Origin: Callipepla californica brunnescens
Lineage: Eukaryota; Chordata; Aves; Galliformes; Odontophoridae
Length of the DNA stretch: 64,000 nucleotides
NCBI GenBank assembly: GCA_023055505.1
Contig: JALIRH010000098.1
Span: 310,001 to 374,000, forward strand
Direction: 5' to 3'
Both the position numbers and the translations under genes were made by a program. Under the pieces are notes generated by a model. The model saw nothing but the letters and a program-made list of their open reading frames with translations. It did no database searches and was not told where the DNA came from. Below are positions 10,971-23,600 of this stretch, one piece after another (position 1 is the stretch's first letter; each line of letters opens with the position of its first letter).

Positions 10971-11700
10971 CTGCCCCACACCTTCACCCCAAACATCCAC
11001 ACCACAGCTCAGCCCCACAGCGCTGCCCCACATCCCACACATTTGCCCCACATCTCTGCCCCTCATCCCCTGGCCACACAGCTCAGCCCCACATCCCACA
11101 GCTCAGCCCCTCATCCCACACCTGGCCCCAGAGCTCAGCCCTGTGGCTCTGCCCCACACATCTGCCCCAAACCCCACACCTGGACCCACAGCTCAGCCCC
11201 ACATCCCTCAGCTCTGCACCACAGCTCAGCCCCTCACCCCACACCTGGCCCCAGAGCTCAGCCCTGTGGCTCTGCCCCACACATCTGCCCCAAACCCCAC
11301 ACCTGGACCCACAGATCTGCCCCACATCCCACAGCTCTGCCCCACGGCTCAACCCCAATCTGCACATACCTGCCCCACATCCCACAGCTCTGCCCCACAT
11401 ACCTACCTGCCCCACAGATCAGCCCCACATTCCACAGCTCTGCCCCATGGATCAGCCTCACATCCCGCAGCTCAGCCCCGCATCTGAGCCCCACATCTGC
11501 TCATACCTGCACCACACCTCCGCCCCCCAACCGCCACAGCTCTGCCCCACAGATCCACCCCACAGCTCAGCCCCGCATCCCACAGCTCTGCCCCAATCAG
11601 TGCACCTGGACCCACAACTCTGCCCCACAGCTCTGCCCCAAGCCTGGACCCCACACCCACGACCCCAGCCCCAAATCCCTGCCCCATAACCCCATAACCT
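10971..11700 (+). repeat. Pyrimidine-rich minisatellite (CAGCTCTGCCCCACA-type), with an internal 123-bp duplication
   Basis: Tandem variants of CAGCTC(T/A)GCCCCACATCCCA fill this block. A 123-bp segment containing CACCTGGCCCCAGAGCTCAG occurs at about 11119-11200 and again at about 11242-11323, a recent tandem duplication. Both strands are open over long distances (H/P/S-rich on plus, G/C/W-rich on minus) without a recognisable domain. Confidence 0.88.
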
Positions 11701-11739
11701 GACCCCGGCCCCATAACCGCCCCTCCCGCCCTGCCACTG

Positions 11740-12050
11740 ACCACGTGCTCTGCTTCCAGCTCCGCTTCCACCATGCGGCCGCTTCCGGCCCCACGGCACA
11801 GCTCGGCCAATCACAGCACAGATCGGCAGCGGAAAGGGCGGGGTGTGGGGTAGCGAGGCGGAACAGTGCCACTGGAACGAGGCACGATGACCGGAAATGA
11901 CTGAAACGTCTGGGAGCGCGGATTTCCGGCAGCGAGCGGGGCATTGTGGGTAAGGAGGCGGAAGCACGCCTGGAAGTGGGAAACCGGAAGCCAGTGGGAA
12001 GCGAGTGGGTGTGGCCAACGTTAAGCCTCGCATTCGAGCCACGCCCCAAC
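11740..12050. promoter_or_regulatory. CpG-rich promoter-like patch with ETS, CCAAT and GC-box motifs
   Basis: In contrast to its neighbours this stretch is unique sequence, CpG-rich, and holds several CCGGAA (ETS/GABP-type) words on both strands (for example near 11786, 11892, 11927 and 11985), a CCAAT word in GGCCAATCACAG near 11807, a GGGCGGGG GC box near 11838, a GCATTGTGGGTAA word near 11941 resembling part of a ZNF143/STAF site, and an E-box CACGTG near 11744. These are standard parts of TATA-less housekeeping promoters. On the minus strand an ATG near 11774 opens a short frame (MVEAELEAEH) just before the E-box, followed by GTCAGT; this could be a first exon but I do not recognise it. 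Confidence 0.45.
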
Positions 12051-12360
12051 GTGCAATGACCCGAAGTGACCCCGATGTGACGCAAAATGACCCCAAATAT
12101 CCCAGATTACTTCCAACACTTCTTGGAAGCGCTGCGCCCCAAAGGGCCCCAAAATGACCCCAAAGTGACCCCAAAACCCTATAACGACCCCATAAGGACC
12201 ATATCAAATCCCCTATGGGGTCACTTCTTGGTGTCTCTGCAGGCCACGACGCAGCACTGCACCCCAAAGTGCTCCAGAGTGACCCCAAAGTGACCGTAAA
12301 TCGGCCCTAATGACCCCAAAAAACCTAAATCCTGGAACGGCCCCAAAACGGCCACACGGG
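12051..12360. repeat. GACCCCAAA-type short repeats
   Basis: Irregular repeats of AATGACCCCAAA, AGTGACCCCAAA and relatives, interrupted by copies of the SGF29-like exon end. They connect the promoter-like patch to the exon-bearing segment. No independent gene is visible. Confidence 0.6.
12221..12264 (-). pseudogene. SGF29-like terminal exon, second partial copy (3' end with stop)
   Basis: A shorter copy of the same exon end, reading VVACRDTKK then TGA (12221-12223) on the minus strand, in the same frame as the main copy. The upstream half of the exon is absent and is replaced by GACCCCAAA-type repeats. It has one Lys fewer than the main copy and retains the stop that the main copy lost. Confidence 0.6.
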
Positions 12361-12364
12361 GTCG

Positions 12365-12478
12365 CTTCTTCTTGGTGTCCCTGCAGGCCACAACGTAGCG
12401 CTGTGCGACGTTGAGTGGCGATGAATATCCGTCAGCGTACAACGTGTCCTCAAACAGCACCGAGGAATCATCCTGCGG
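12365..12478 (-). pseudogene. SGF29: SGF29-like terminal exon, main copy, stop codon lost
   Basis: On the minus strand an acceptor-like ...CTATAACAG precedes 38 codons starting PQDDSSVLFEDTLYADGY and ending RYVVACRDTKKK. This matches, by my recall, the C-terminal end of SGF29 (CCDC101), the tandem-Tudor subunit of the SAGA complex that binds methylated histone H3 lysine 4; this piece is the last part of the second Tudor fold. In mammals the protein ends right after the lysine run. Here the codon after the third Lys is CGA (12362-12364), one transition from TGA, so the frame runs on for about 43 codons to 12221, ending in the stop of the second exon copy. Recognition is from motif memory; gene status (real last exon or duplicated fragment) is uncertain. 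Confidence 0.6.
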
Positions 12479-12479
12479 C

Positions 12480-13050
12480 TGTTATAGAGCAATTATGGGG
12501 TCAGGGGGAATTTATGGGGTCGGGAGGAAAGCAATGGGGTCAGGGGGAATTATGGGGTCAGGGGGAATTTAAAGGGTTGGGGGGGGAACAGGGGAACTAA
12601 TAGGGTCAGAGGGGAAATTAATGGGGTCACGGGGGGAACAGGTGAATTATGGGGACGGGGGGAAAGTAATGGGGTTGGGCTGATGTGACCTCAAACAGCA
12701 CCGAGGAATCGTCCTGCGGCTGTTCTAGGGCAATTATAGGGTCGGGGGGAATAGGGGAAGTAACAGGGTCAGGAGGTGAAGTAATGGGGTCACAGGGGGG
12801 AATTGATGGGGTTGGGGGGGAAATTATAGGGTCATGGGGGGGAATTATGGGGTCGGGGGAAAATTGTGGGGTCAGGGGGGAACTAATGGGATTTGGGGCT
12901 GACATTTGGGGGAAATAATCGGATTCTGGGGCTGATAATGGAGATTTTGGGGTGGAATTGCAGGATTTTGGCGCTGAGTTTTGGGGTCAGATATCGACAT
13001 TATAGGGCTGGGTTATGGGGTCCGTTCGTGCCCTTTTGGGGCCGGGTTCT
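12480..13050. repeat. G-rich minisatellite (AATTATGGGGTCAGGGGG-type)
   Basis: About 18-22 bp units of AATTATGGGGTC(A/G)GGGGGGA with length variation. They lie where the last intron of the SGF29-like gene would be on the minus strand. The runs of four to eight G on the plus strand can form G-quadruplexes in principle. The block ends at 13058, where telomere-like sequence begins abruptly in the middle of a GTGGGTCCTAAAAC word. Confidence 0.85.
12690..12719 (-). pseudogene. SGF29-like terminal exon, third partial copy (5' end)
   Basis: Ten codons (PQDDSSVLFE) preceded by an acceptor-like ...CTAGAACAG and followed by GTCACA. It is the 5' part of the same exon, with flanking intron-like sequence duplicated as well, lying upstream of the main copy on the minus strand. 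This shows that the exon and its intron edge were caught in the local minisatellite duplications. Confidence 0.6.
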
Positions 13051-13058
13051 GTGCTGTG

Positions 13059-14660
13059 GGTCCTAAAACTAAAGAGAACCCTACCCCTTCCACTAAACCT
13101 TCATCTACATCCCTAACCCTTACCCTAAACCTAAATCTACACCAAAACCTAACCCTAACCCTAACATGTCTTCTAACTGTAAAACTAACGCTTCACCTAA
13201 CCCGAACTGAAACCCCAGGACTAAACCTTACCTAACAAACACCTAGCTATATTCCTAACCCTATCCTGAAACCTAACGTTAACCCTAACCCTAAAAACAA
13301 CTTGGAACCAAACCCTAACCCTAACCTAACCCTTATCAGAACCCTAAATCTAATCCTAACCGTTACCTTAATTTAACTCCAATTCTACCTGAAATCTAAA
13401 TGGGACCTTAAAACCAACCCCAAATTTAAGCCCAACCCTAAGCCTAACACAAAGCATTAGATTACCACAGCCATCACCTAACTTCTAACCCTGACCCTAA
13501 CACTAATACTAAACCAAAACAGATTCCAAATACTAACCCAATTCCTATTCTGAAACCCAAAACTATTCCAAAAACAAACCCAAGGCCTAACCTTTCTCTC
13601 ACTCTAACAATCAAAGAAAACCTATTCCTAAACCTAATCCTAAATCTAGTCCTAATCCTAACCCTCACCCTTAATCTAACCCTGTCAACGGTTTACCGGG
13701 CTGGATCGGCCCGGTTCCGTGACGATTGCTGCGGGGACCCACGGACCCACGCCCCAGGAAAGGGCAAGGAAAAAGGGAAAAGGGAAAAGGGAGATGGGCC
13801 TAGAAACAAAAGAGCGGCAACGATCTGAGGAGGAAAGCTAATTTACTAAATAAGATATTAGAAAACAAAATAACACAATATAATACAATGTAATTGGAAT
13901 TGAGGCTAATGAATCAAACAAAATGAGCAAGAGAGAGTGTCCGATAAACCGAAGGCCTTACGCTAACGCTGAAGGCGATACGGCAGCGAGCACCCACTGC
14001 TGAGTCGATCCCGAAGGAAAGAGAGTGTCCCGTGACCGCTGAGGGTTTTTATCTGTTCCCTCTGAGCGGAAAACACGTAAAAATACAAAGCATCGCAAAG
14101 TCCTCTGGGGAATGTAGTGCTTCTTCTCTTCTCAGACAGGTATACCTGGAATTATCAATGATCTATGGAGCTGGAGTATTAGCTCTTCAACTCCTAATGC
14201 AATACATGATGTTATGATGTGGAATACCAGTACCAAAAAATCATAAAACCATGACAAACCCCAACCCCCACCCAGAAGCTAACACTTAGCATTGTACAAT
14301 ACCTAAACGTACCCCTAATCCTTATCACTAAACCTAAAAGGAACCTGAAACATAGTGCTAAATCTGACCCGAACCCTAACCCTAAACTTCATCCTATTCC
14401 CAAACCTCGCCCTATTCAGAACCCTATTCCTAACCCGAACACTAACCCTTACTCTATTACTAACTTGAAGACTAACCCTAACAATGAACCAATTCCTAAA
14501 CCTTTTCCTTCCTCCAAATTGATTCCTAACACTAACCCTAACCCTAATCAAACCCGAACCCTATTCTTAACCCTAAATCTAACCGTATCCCAATCCCTAA
14601 CTCTTACCATAACCCTAACCCTAAGTCTTACTCTATCACTAACCCTAACCCTACATTAAC
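13059..14660. repeat. Duplicate of the telomere-like segment at 472-1620
   Basis: From GGTCCTAAAACTAAAGAGAA onward this segment follows 472 onward almost base for base, including non-telomeric words. Relative to the left copy it lacks about 255 bp between two direct copies of an AAGCATTAGATTACCACA-containing word, has gained about 110 bp around 14375-14475, and is interrupted by a solo LTR at 13683-14256. Apart from the LTR it is therefore a segmental duplicate in direct orientation about 12.6 kb away. Confidence 0.88.
13683..14256 (-). mobile_element. Solo LTR of the ERV-2 family, with 5-bp target duplication AACCC
   Basis: The element runs from TGTCAACGG to CCATGACA (574 bp) and is bounded by AACCC at 13678-13682 and 14257-14261. 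The undisturbed duplicate at about 1356-1370 shows the empty site, which proves a simple insertion. It is closely similar along its length to the ERV-2 LTR at 45068-45611, in the same orientation: shared words include AGCGGCAACGATCTGAG, CTAATTTACTAAATAAGA and GTGACCGC. By comparison with ERV-2, its sense strand is minus. Confidence 0.9.
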
Positions 14661-17600
14661 CCTATCCTAACCCTAACCATAACCCTAACCTAAACCTAAT
14701 CCCAATCCTAACCCTAACCCTACCCTAACCCCTAACACTAATCCCCTAAACCTTACCACAACCCTAACCCTGAACCCTAACACTACCCTAACCCTGAACC
14801 TAACCCTAATCCTACCCTAACACCAACCCTCACCCTAACCCTAACCCTAACCCCTAACCCTAACACTAATCCCCTAACTCTAACCCCCTAACCCTAACCC
14901 TAACCTAACCCTTACCCCAACCCTAACCCCTAACCATACCCTAACCCTAACCCTAAACCCTAACACTACCCTAACCCTGAACCTAACCCTAATCCGACCC
15001 TAACACCAACCCTCACCCTAACCCTTACCCAAACCCTAAACGTACCCTAACCCTAACACTAACCCTACCCTAACTCTAACCCTACCCTAACCCTACCCTA
15101 ACTCTTACCCTATCCCTAACCCTAACCCCTAACCCTAATACTGACCCTAACCCCTAACCCTAACCCTTACCGAAAATTCTAATCCAACCCTAACCCTTAT
15201 CCTAACCCCTAACTCTACCCTAACCCTACACTAACCCTCAAATCTAACCCTAATTCTACCCTAACCCTAACCCTACCCTTAACCCTGACCCTAACCATAC
15301 CCTAACCCTTACCTAACCCTAACTCTACCCTAATCCTTAACCCTAAACCTACCCTAACATTTACCCTAACCCCTAACCCTTACCCTAACCCCTACCTAAC
15401 CATAACTCTAACATTAACCCTAACCCTACCCTAACACCTAACCCTACCCTAACCCTGTGCTAACCCTAACCCTGACCCTGACCCTGACTCAAACCCTACC
15501 CTTAACCCTGACCCTGACCCTAACCCTACCCTAACCCTTACCTACCCCTAAGCCATAACCCTAACCCTAACACTAACCCTAACCCAACCCTAACCCTACC
15601 CTAACATTTACCCTAACCCCTAACCCTTACCTAACCATAACCCTAACACTAACCCTAAACCTAACCTAACCCTACCCTAACCGTGACCCTAACCCCTATC
15701 CCCAACCCGTAAGCCCAATCCCTAACCCTGTCCCTAACCCCAACCCTACCCTAACCCTAACCCCAACCCTACCCTAACCCTAACCCTGCCCCTAAACCTA
15801 ACACTAACCCCTAACCCTACCCGAGCCCTAACCCCTAACCTTAACCCTAACCCCTAACCCATACCCTACCCTAACACTACCCTACCCTTACCATAAACCT
15901 ACCCTAACTCTACCCTTACCCTAACCCTACCCTAACCCTAACTCTAACCCTACCCTAACTCTAACCCTATCCATAACCCTAACCCTACCATAACCCTATT
16001 GATGGACCCTAACCCTACCCTAACTCTAACCCCTTACCCTAACACCTAACCCTAACCCTAAACCCTAAACCTTGCCTAACCCTATTGATGGACCCTAACC
16101 ATAACACTAACCCTACCCGTAATCCTACCCCTAACCCTTACCCAACCCTAACCCTAAACCTAATCCAACCTAACCCTAACCCTAACCCTAACACTAACCC
16201 TACCCCTACACATACACCTAACCCTAACCCCTAACCCTAAACCCTAACCCTATTGATGGACCCTAACCGTAACCGGAACCCTAACCCTAACTTTACCCTA
16301 ACCCTACCCGTAACCCTACCCCTAACTCTTACCCTATTCTAACCCTAACCCTAACCCTACCCTAACCCTAACTCCTAACACCTTAACCCTAATCCTAACC
16401 CCTAACCCTTACCCTACCCTAACCCTACCCCTACCCTACCCTAACACTAACCCCTAACCTTAACCCCTAACCCTAACCCTACCCTAACCCTAACCCTACA
16501 CCCTAACCCTAACACAAACCCTACCCTAACCCTATCCTAACCCTACCCTAATCTAACCCTAACCCTATTGATCGACCCAAAACCTAACCCTAACCCTACC
16601 CTAACCCTAAAACCCTAACCCTGACTCACACCCTACCCGTAACCCTGACCCTAATACTTACCATAACCATTATCTAACCCTAACCCTACCCCTTAAACCT
16701 AACCCTAACCCTACCCTAACCTTTACCCTAACCCTAACCCTTACTTAACCATAACCCTACCCTAACACTAACCCTAACCCTACCGTAAACCCTAACCCTT
16801 ACCCTACCCTAACCCTTACCCTTACCCTAACCCTACCCTAATCCTAACCCCTAAGCCCAACCCCTAAGCCCTTATCCTGCCCCTAACCCTTACCCCACCC
16901 TAACCCTAAACCCAACCCTACCCTAGCCCTAAACCTACCCCAGCCCTAACCCCTAACCTTAACCCTAACCACTAACCCAAACCCTACCCCTACCCTAACT
17001 CTAACCCTAACGCTTACCATAACCCTAACCCTAAACCTTACCCTAACACTAACCCTACCCTAACCCTAACCCTGACACTGACCCTAACCCCTAACCCTAA
17101 CCCTTACCGTAACCTCTAATCCAAACCTAACCCTAACCCTACCCTTACCTTAACCCTACCCATACCCCTACCCTTACCCCTACCCCTACCCTAACCCTAC
17201 CCTAACCCCTAACCCTTACCCTAACCATACTATAAGCCTAACCCTGACCCTAACACTGACCCTAACCCTAACCCTTACCCTAACCCTTACCTTTCCCTAA
17301 CTCTTACCCTAACCCTACCCTAACCCTTACCATAAACCTAATCCTAACCCCTACCCTAACATTAACCCTACACTAACCCTGACCCAAACACCTAACCCTA
17401 ACCTAACACTAGCCCTACCCTAACCCTAACCCCAACCCTATCCTTAACCCTAACCCTAACCCTAACTCCTAACCCTACTCTAACCCTAAACCTTAACCTA
17501 ACCGTAACCCCTGACCATACCCTAACCCCTAACCCTAACCCTACCCATACCCCTACCCCTACACTAACCCAACCCCTAACCCTAGCCCTACCCTAACCCC

Positions 17601-20600
17601 TAAACCTAACCCTAACCATAAACCTTAACCCTACCCTAACCCTACCCTAAACCTAACCCTAACCTTAAACCCTAACCCTAACCCACCAGATCCCTAACCC
17701 TAACTCTAACCCTAACCCTACTGATTCCTTACCCTAACCCTACCCTAACTCTAACCTAACCCTAACCCTATTCCTAACCCCAACTTTAACCCTACCCTAA
17801 CCCTAACCCTTAACCCTACCCTAACCCTTATCCTAACCGTAACCCCTGACTCTACCCTAACCCCTAACCCTAACCCTACCCTAATCCCAACCCAACCCTA
17901 ACACTAACCCTACCCTAACCCTTACCCTAACATTGACCCTAACCCTGACCCTTACCTATCCCTAACCCTTACCCTAACACTAACCCTAACCCTGCCCTAA
18001 CCCTTACCATAACCCTAACCCTAACCCTAGCCCTACCCTAACCCCAACCCTATCCCTAACCCTACCCTTACCCTAACCTTAACCCTAACTCTGCCCTAAC
18101 CCTTACCATAACCCTAACCCTAGCCCTACCCTAACCCTACCCTAACCCTAACCCCAACCCTATCCCTAACCCTACCCTTACCCTAAACTTAACCCTAACC
18201 CCTAACCCTTATCCTAACCTTAAACCCTGACGCTACCCTAACCCCTAACCCTAACCCTACCCTAACCCTAACCCAACCCTAACCCTACCCTAACCCTTAC
18301 CCTAAACCAAACCCTACCCTAACTCTAACCCTAACCCTTACCCTGACCCTAACCCCTAACCCTAACCCTTACAGTAACCCCTAACCCTACCCTAACCCTA
18401 ACCCCTAACCTTAACCCCTAACCCTAAACCCTAACCCTAACCCTACACTAACCCTAATCTAAACTAACCCTAACCCTATTGATGGACCCAAAACCTAACC
18501 CTAACCCTACACTAACCATAACACTTAACCTAACCGTACCCTAACCCTAACCCTGACCCTAACCCTGACTCAAACCCTACCCTTAACCCTGACCCTAACC
18601 CTACCCTAACCCTTACCTAACCCTAACCCTACCCTAACCCTAACACTACCCTAACATTTACCCTAACCCCTAATCCTTACCTAACCATAACCCTAACACT
18701 AAAACTAACCCTACTCTAACCCCTAACCCTACCCTAACCCTTACCCTAACACTAACCCTAAACCTACCCTAACCGTGACCCTAACCCCTAACCCCAACCC
18801 CAAAGCCCTAACCCTAACCCTGCCCCTAACCCCAACCCAACCCTAACCCTAACCCCAACCCTACCCTAACCCTAACACTAACCCCTAACCCTACCCTAGC
18901 CCTAACTCCTAACCCCTAATTTTAACCCTAACACTAACCCTAGCCCTACCCTAACCCTAACCCTACCCCTTACACTAACCATACCCTAACCCTAAAACTG
19001 ACCCTACACCATCCCTGACCCTAACCCTAACCCTTACCCTAACCCTTACCTATCCCTAACCCTACTCTAACCCTTAACCCTAACCCTACCCTAACCCTTA
19101 CCCATACCCCTACCCCTAACCCCTAAATCTAGCCCTACCCTAAGCCTAACCCTACCCTATCCCTAACCCTTACCCTAACCATTACCTATCCCTAACCCTA
19201 CCCTAACCCTAACCATACCCCTACCCCTAACCCCTACATCTAGCCCTACCCTAACCCTAACCCTACCCTATCCCTAACCCTAACCCTTACCCTAACCCTT
19301 ACCTATCCCTAACCCTACCCTAACCCTACCCCTAACCCTACCCTAACCCTGACTCAAACCCTACCCTTAACCGTGACCCTGACCCTAACCCTACCCTAAC
19401 CCTTACCTACCCCTAACCCATAACCCTAACCCTAACCCTACCCTAACATTTACCCTAACCCTTACCTAACCATAACACTAACACTAACCCTAAACCTAAC
19501 CTAACCCTACCCTAACCGTGACCCTAACCCCTATCCCCAACCCGTAAGCCCAAACCCTAACCCTGTCCCTAACCCCAACCCTACCCTAACCCTAACCACA
19601 ACCCTACCCTAACCCTAAACCTAACACTAACCCCTAACCCTACCCTAGCCCTAATCCCTAACCCATACCCTACCCTAACACTACCCTACCCTTACCCTAA
19701 ACCTACTCTATCTCTACCCTTACCCTAACCCTACCCTAAACCTAACTATAACCCTACCCTAACTCTAACCCTAACCCTAACTCTTACCCTATCCCTAACC
19801 CTAACCCCTAACCCTGACACTGACCCTAACCACTAAACCTAACCCTTACCGTAAATTCTAATCCAACCCTAACCCTAACCCTACCCTAACCCTACCCATA
19901 CCCCTACCCCTAACCCTAACCTAACCCTAACACTACCCTAACCCTAACCCCTAACCGTAGCCCTACCCTAACCCTACCCCTCACCCTAACCCTAACACTA
20001 CCCTAACCCTAACCCCTAACCCTAACCGTAGCCCTACCCTAACCCTACCCCTCACCCTAACCCTATCCCTTACCCTAACCCTTACCTATCCCTAACCCTT
20101 ACCCTAAACCTTAACCCTACCCTAACCCTAGCCTAAACCTAACCCTAACCTTAAACCCTAACCCCAACCCACCAGATCCCTAAAACTAACTCTAACCCTA
20201 ACCCTACTGATTCCTTACCATAACCCTACCCTAACCCTAACCCTACCCTAAACTTAACCCCTAACCCTAACCCTTACCCTAACCCTAACATTGACCCTAT
20301 CCCTGACCCTAACCCCTAACCCTAACCCTTACCGTAACCCCTAACCCTAAACCCTATCCCTAACACTAACCCTACACTAACCCTAATCTAAACTAACCCT
20401 AACCCTAAACTAACCCTAATCTAAACTAACCCTAACCCTATTGATGGACCCAAAACCTAACCCTAACCCTACCCTAACCCTAACACTTACCCTAACCGTA
20501 CCCTAACCCTAACCCTGACCCTAACCCTGACTCAAACCCAACCCTTAACCCTGACCCTAACCCTACCCTAACCCTCACTCAAACCCTACCCTTAACCCTG

Positions 20601-23600
20601 ACCCTGACCCTAACCCTACCCTAACCCTTACCTATCTCTAACCCTACCCTAACCCTAACCCTAACCCTACCCTAACCCTACCCTAACCCTCCAATCTAAC
20701 CCTAATTCTACTCTAACCCTTACCCCTAACCCTAACCCTACCCTAACCCTAAACCCTAATCCTACCATAACCCTATTGATGGACCCTAATTCTACCTTAA
20801 CCCTAACCCCTAACCCTAACACTAACCCTACACTAACCCTAATCTAAACTTACCCTAACCCTATTGATGGACCCAAAACCTAACCCTAACCCTACCCTAA
20901 CCATAACACTTAACCTAACCGTACCCTAACCCTAACCCTGACCCTAACCCTGACTCAAACCCTACCCTTAACCCTGACCCTAACCCTACCCTAACCCTTA
21001 CCTAACCCTAACCCTACCCTAACCCTAACATTTACCCTAACCCCTAACCCTTACCCTAACCCTTACCTAACCATAACCCTAACACTAAAACTAACCCTAC
21101 TCTAACCCCTAACCCTACCCTAACCCTTACCCTAACACTAACCCTAACCCTACCCTAACCGTGACCCTAACCCCTAACCTCAACCCCTAAGCCCTAACCC
21201 TAACCCTGCCCTAACCCTAACCCCAACCCTACCCTAACCCTAACCCTGCCCATAACCCTAATACTAACCCCTAACCCTACCCTAGCCCTAACTTCTAACC
21301 CCTAATTTTAACCCTAACACTAACCCTAGCCCTACCCTAACCCTACCCCTTACACTAACCATACCCTAACCCTAACACTGACCCTACCCCCATCCCTGAC
21401 CCTAACCCTAACCCTTACCCTAACCCTTACCTATCCCTAACCCTACCCTAACCCTTACCCATACCCCTACCCCTAACCCCTAAATCTAGCCCTACCCTAA
21501 GCCTAACCCTACCCTATCCCTGACCCTAACCCTAACCCTTACCTATCCCTAACCCTACCCTAACACTAAACCTAACCCTGCCCTAACCCTTACCGTAACC
21601 CTAACCCTAACCCTAGCCCTACCCTAACCCTACCCTTACCCTAACCTTAACCCTAACCCTGCCCTAACCCTTACCATAACCCTAACCCTAACCCTAGCCC
21701 TACCCTAACCCTACCCTAACCCCAACCCTATCCCTAACCCTAACCCTAACCCTTATCCTAACATTAACCCCTGACGCTACCCTAAACCGTTACCCTAACC
21801 CTACCCTAACCCTAACCCAACCCTAACCCTACCCTAACCCTTACCCTAAACCAAACCCTACCCTAACTCTAACCCTAACACTAACCCTGACCCTAACCCC
21901 TAACCCTAACCCTTAACGTAACCCCTAACCCTACCCTAACCCTAACCCCTAATCTTAACCCCTAACCCTAAACCCTAACCCTAACACTAACCCCAACCCT
22001 ATTGATGGACCCAAAACCTACCCCTAACCCTACCCTAACCATAACACTTACCCTAACCGTACCCTAACCCTAACCCTACCCTAACCCTCACCCTAACACT
22101 ACCCTAACACTACACTAACATTTACCCTAACCCCTAACCCTTACCCTAACCCTTACCTGACCATAACCCTAACACTAAACCTAACCCTAACCCTAACCCT
22201 TAACCCCAACCCCTAAGCCCTAACCCCACCCTAACCCTAACCCTGCCCCTAACACCTAACCCTACCCTAGCCCTAACCCCTAATTTTAACCCTAACCCCT
22301 AACCCTAACCCTACCCTAACCCTAACCCTGCCCCTTACCCTAACCATACCCTAACCCTAACACTGACCCTACCCCTATCCCTGACCCTAACCCTTACTCT
22401 AACCCTTACCTATCCCTAACCCTACCCTAACCCTTAACCCGAACCCTACCCTAACCCTTACCCTAACCCCTAACCCTAACCCTACACTAACCCTCAAATC
22501 TAACCCTAATTCTACCCTAACCCTAACCCCTAACCCTACCCTAACCCTAACCCTGACTCAAACCCTACCCTTAACCCCGACCCTAACCCTACCCTAACCC
22601 TTACCCTAACACTACCCTAACATTTACCCTAACCTTTAAACCTTACCTAACCATAACACTAATACTAAAACTAACCCTACCCTAACCCCTAACCCTACCC
22701 TAACCCTTTCCCTAACACTAACCCTAACCCTGCACTAACCGTGACCCTAACCCCCAACCCCAACCCCTAAGCCCTAACCCTAACCCTGCCCCTAACCCCA
22801 ACCCTACCCTAACCCTAACCCTGCCCCTAACCCTAACACTAACCCCTAACCCTACCCTAGCCCTAACCCCTAACCCCTAATTTTAACCCTAACCATTAAC
22901 CCTAGCCCTACCCTAACCCTGCCCTAACCCTAACCATACCCTAACCCTAACACTGACCCTAACCCTATCCCTGACCCTAACCCTTACCTATCCCTAACCC
23001 TACCCTAACCCTTAACCCTAACCCTACTCTAACACTTACCCTAACCCCTAACCCTAACCCTATCCCTTACCTAACCCTATCCCTACACTAACCCTCAAAT
23101 CTAACCCTAATTCTACCCTAACCCTAACCCCACCCTAAACCTAACCCTGACTCAAACCCTACCCTTAACCCTGACCCTAACCCTACCCTAACCCTTACCT
23201 AACCCTAACCCTACCCTAACCCTAACACTACCCTAAAATTTACCCTAACCCCTAACCCTTACCTAACCATAACACTAACACTAAAACTAACCCTACCCTA
23301 ACCCCTAACCCTACCCTAACCCTTACCCTAACACTAACCCTAACCCTGCACTAACCGTGACCCTAACCCCTAACCCCAACCCCTAAGCCCTAACCCTAAC
23401 CCTGCCCCTAACCCCAACCCTACCCTAACCCTAACCCTGCCCCAAACCCTCACACTAACCCCTAACCCTACCCTAGCCCTAACCCCTAACCCCTAATTTT
23501 AACCCTAACCCTTAACCCTAGCCCTACCCTAACCCTGCCCTAACCCTAACCATACCCTAACCCTAACACTGACCCTAACACTATCCCTGACCCTAACCCT

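Noticed and set aside
10448..11702. Plus-strand frames of 404 and 413 codons
   Set aside because: They run across the 10-bp and the pyrimidine-rich minisatellites, overlap each other in two frames with the same repetitive composition, and contain no domain. They reflect repeat unit lengths, not coding.
11458..12288. Minus-strand frame of 276 codons
   Set aside because: Open mainly through minisatellite and CpG-rich sequence; no domain, and it does not use the SGF29-like frame.
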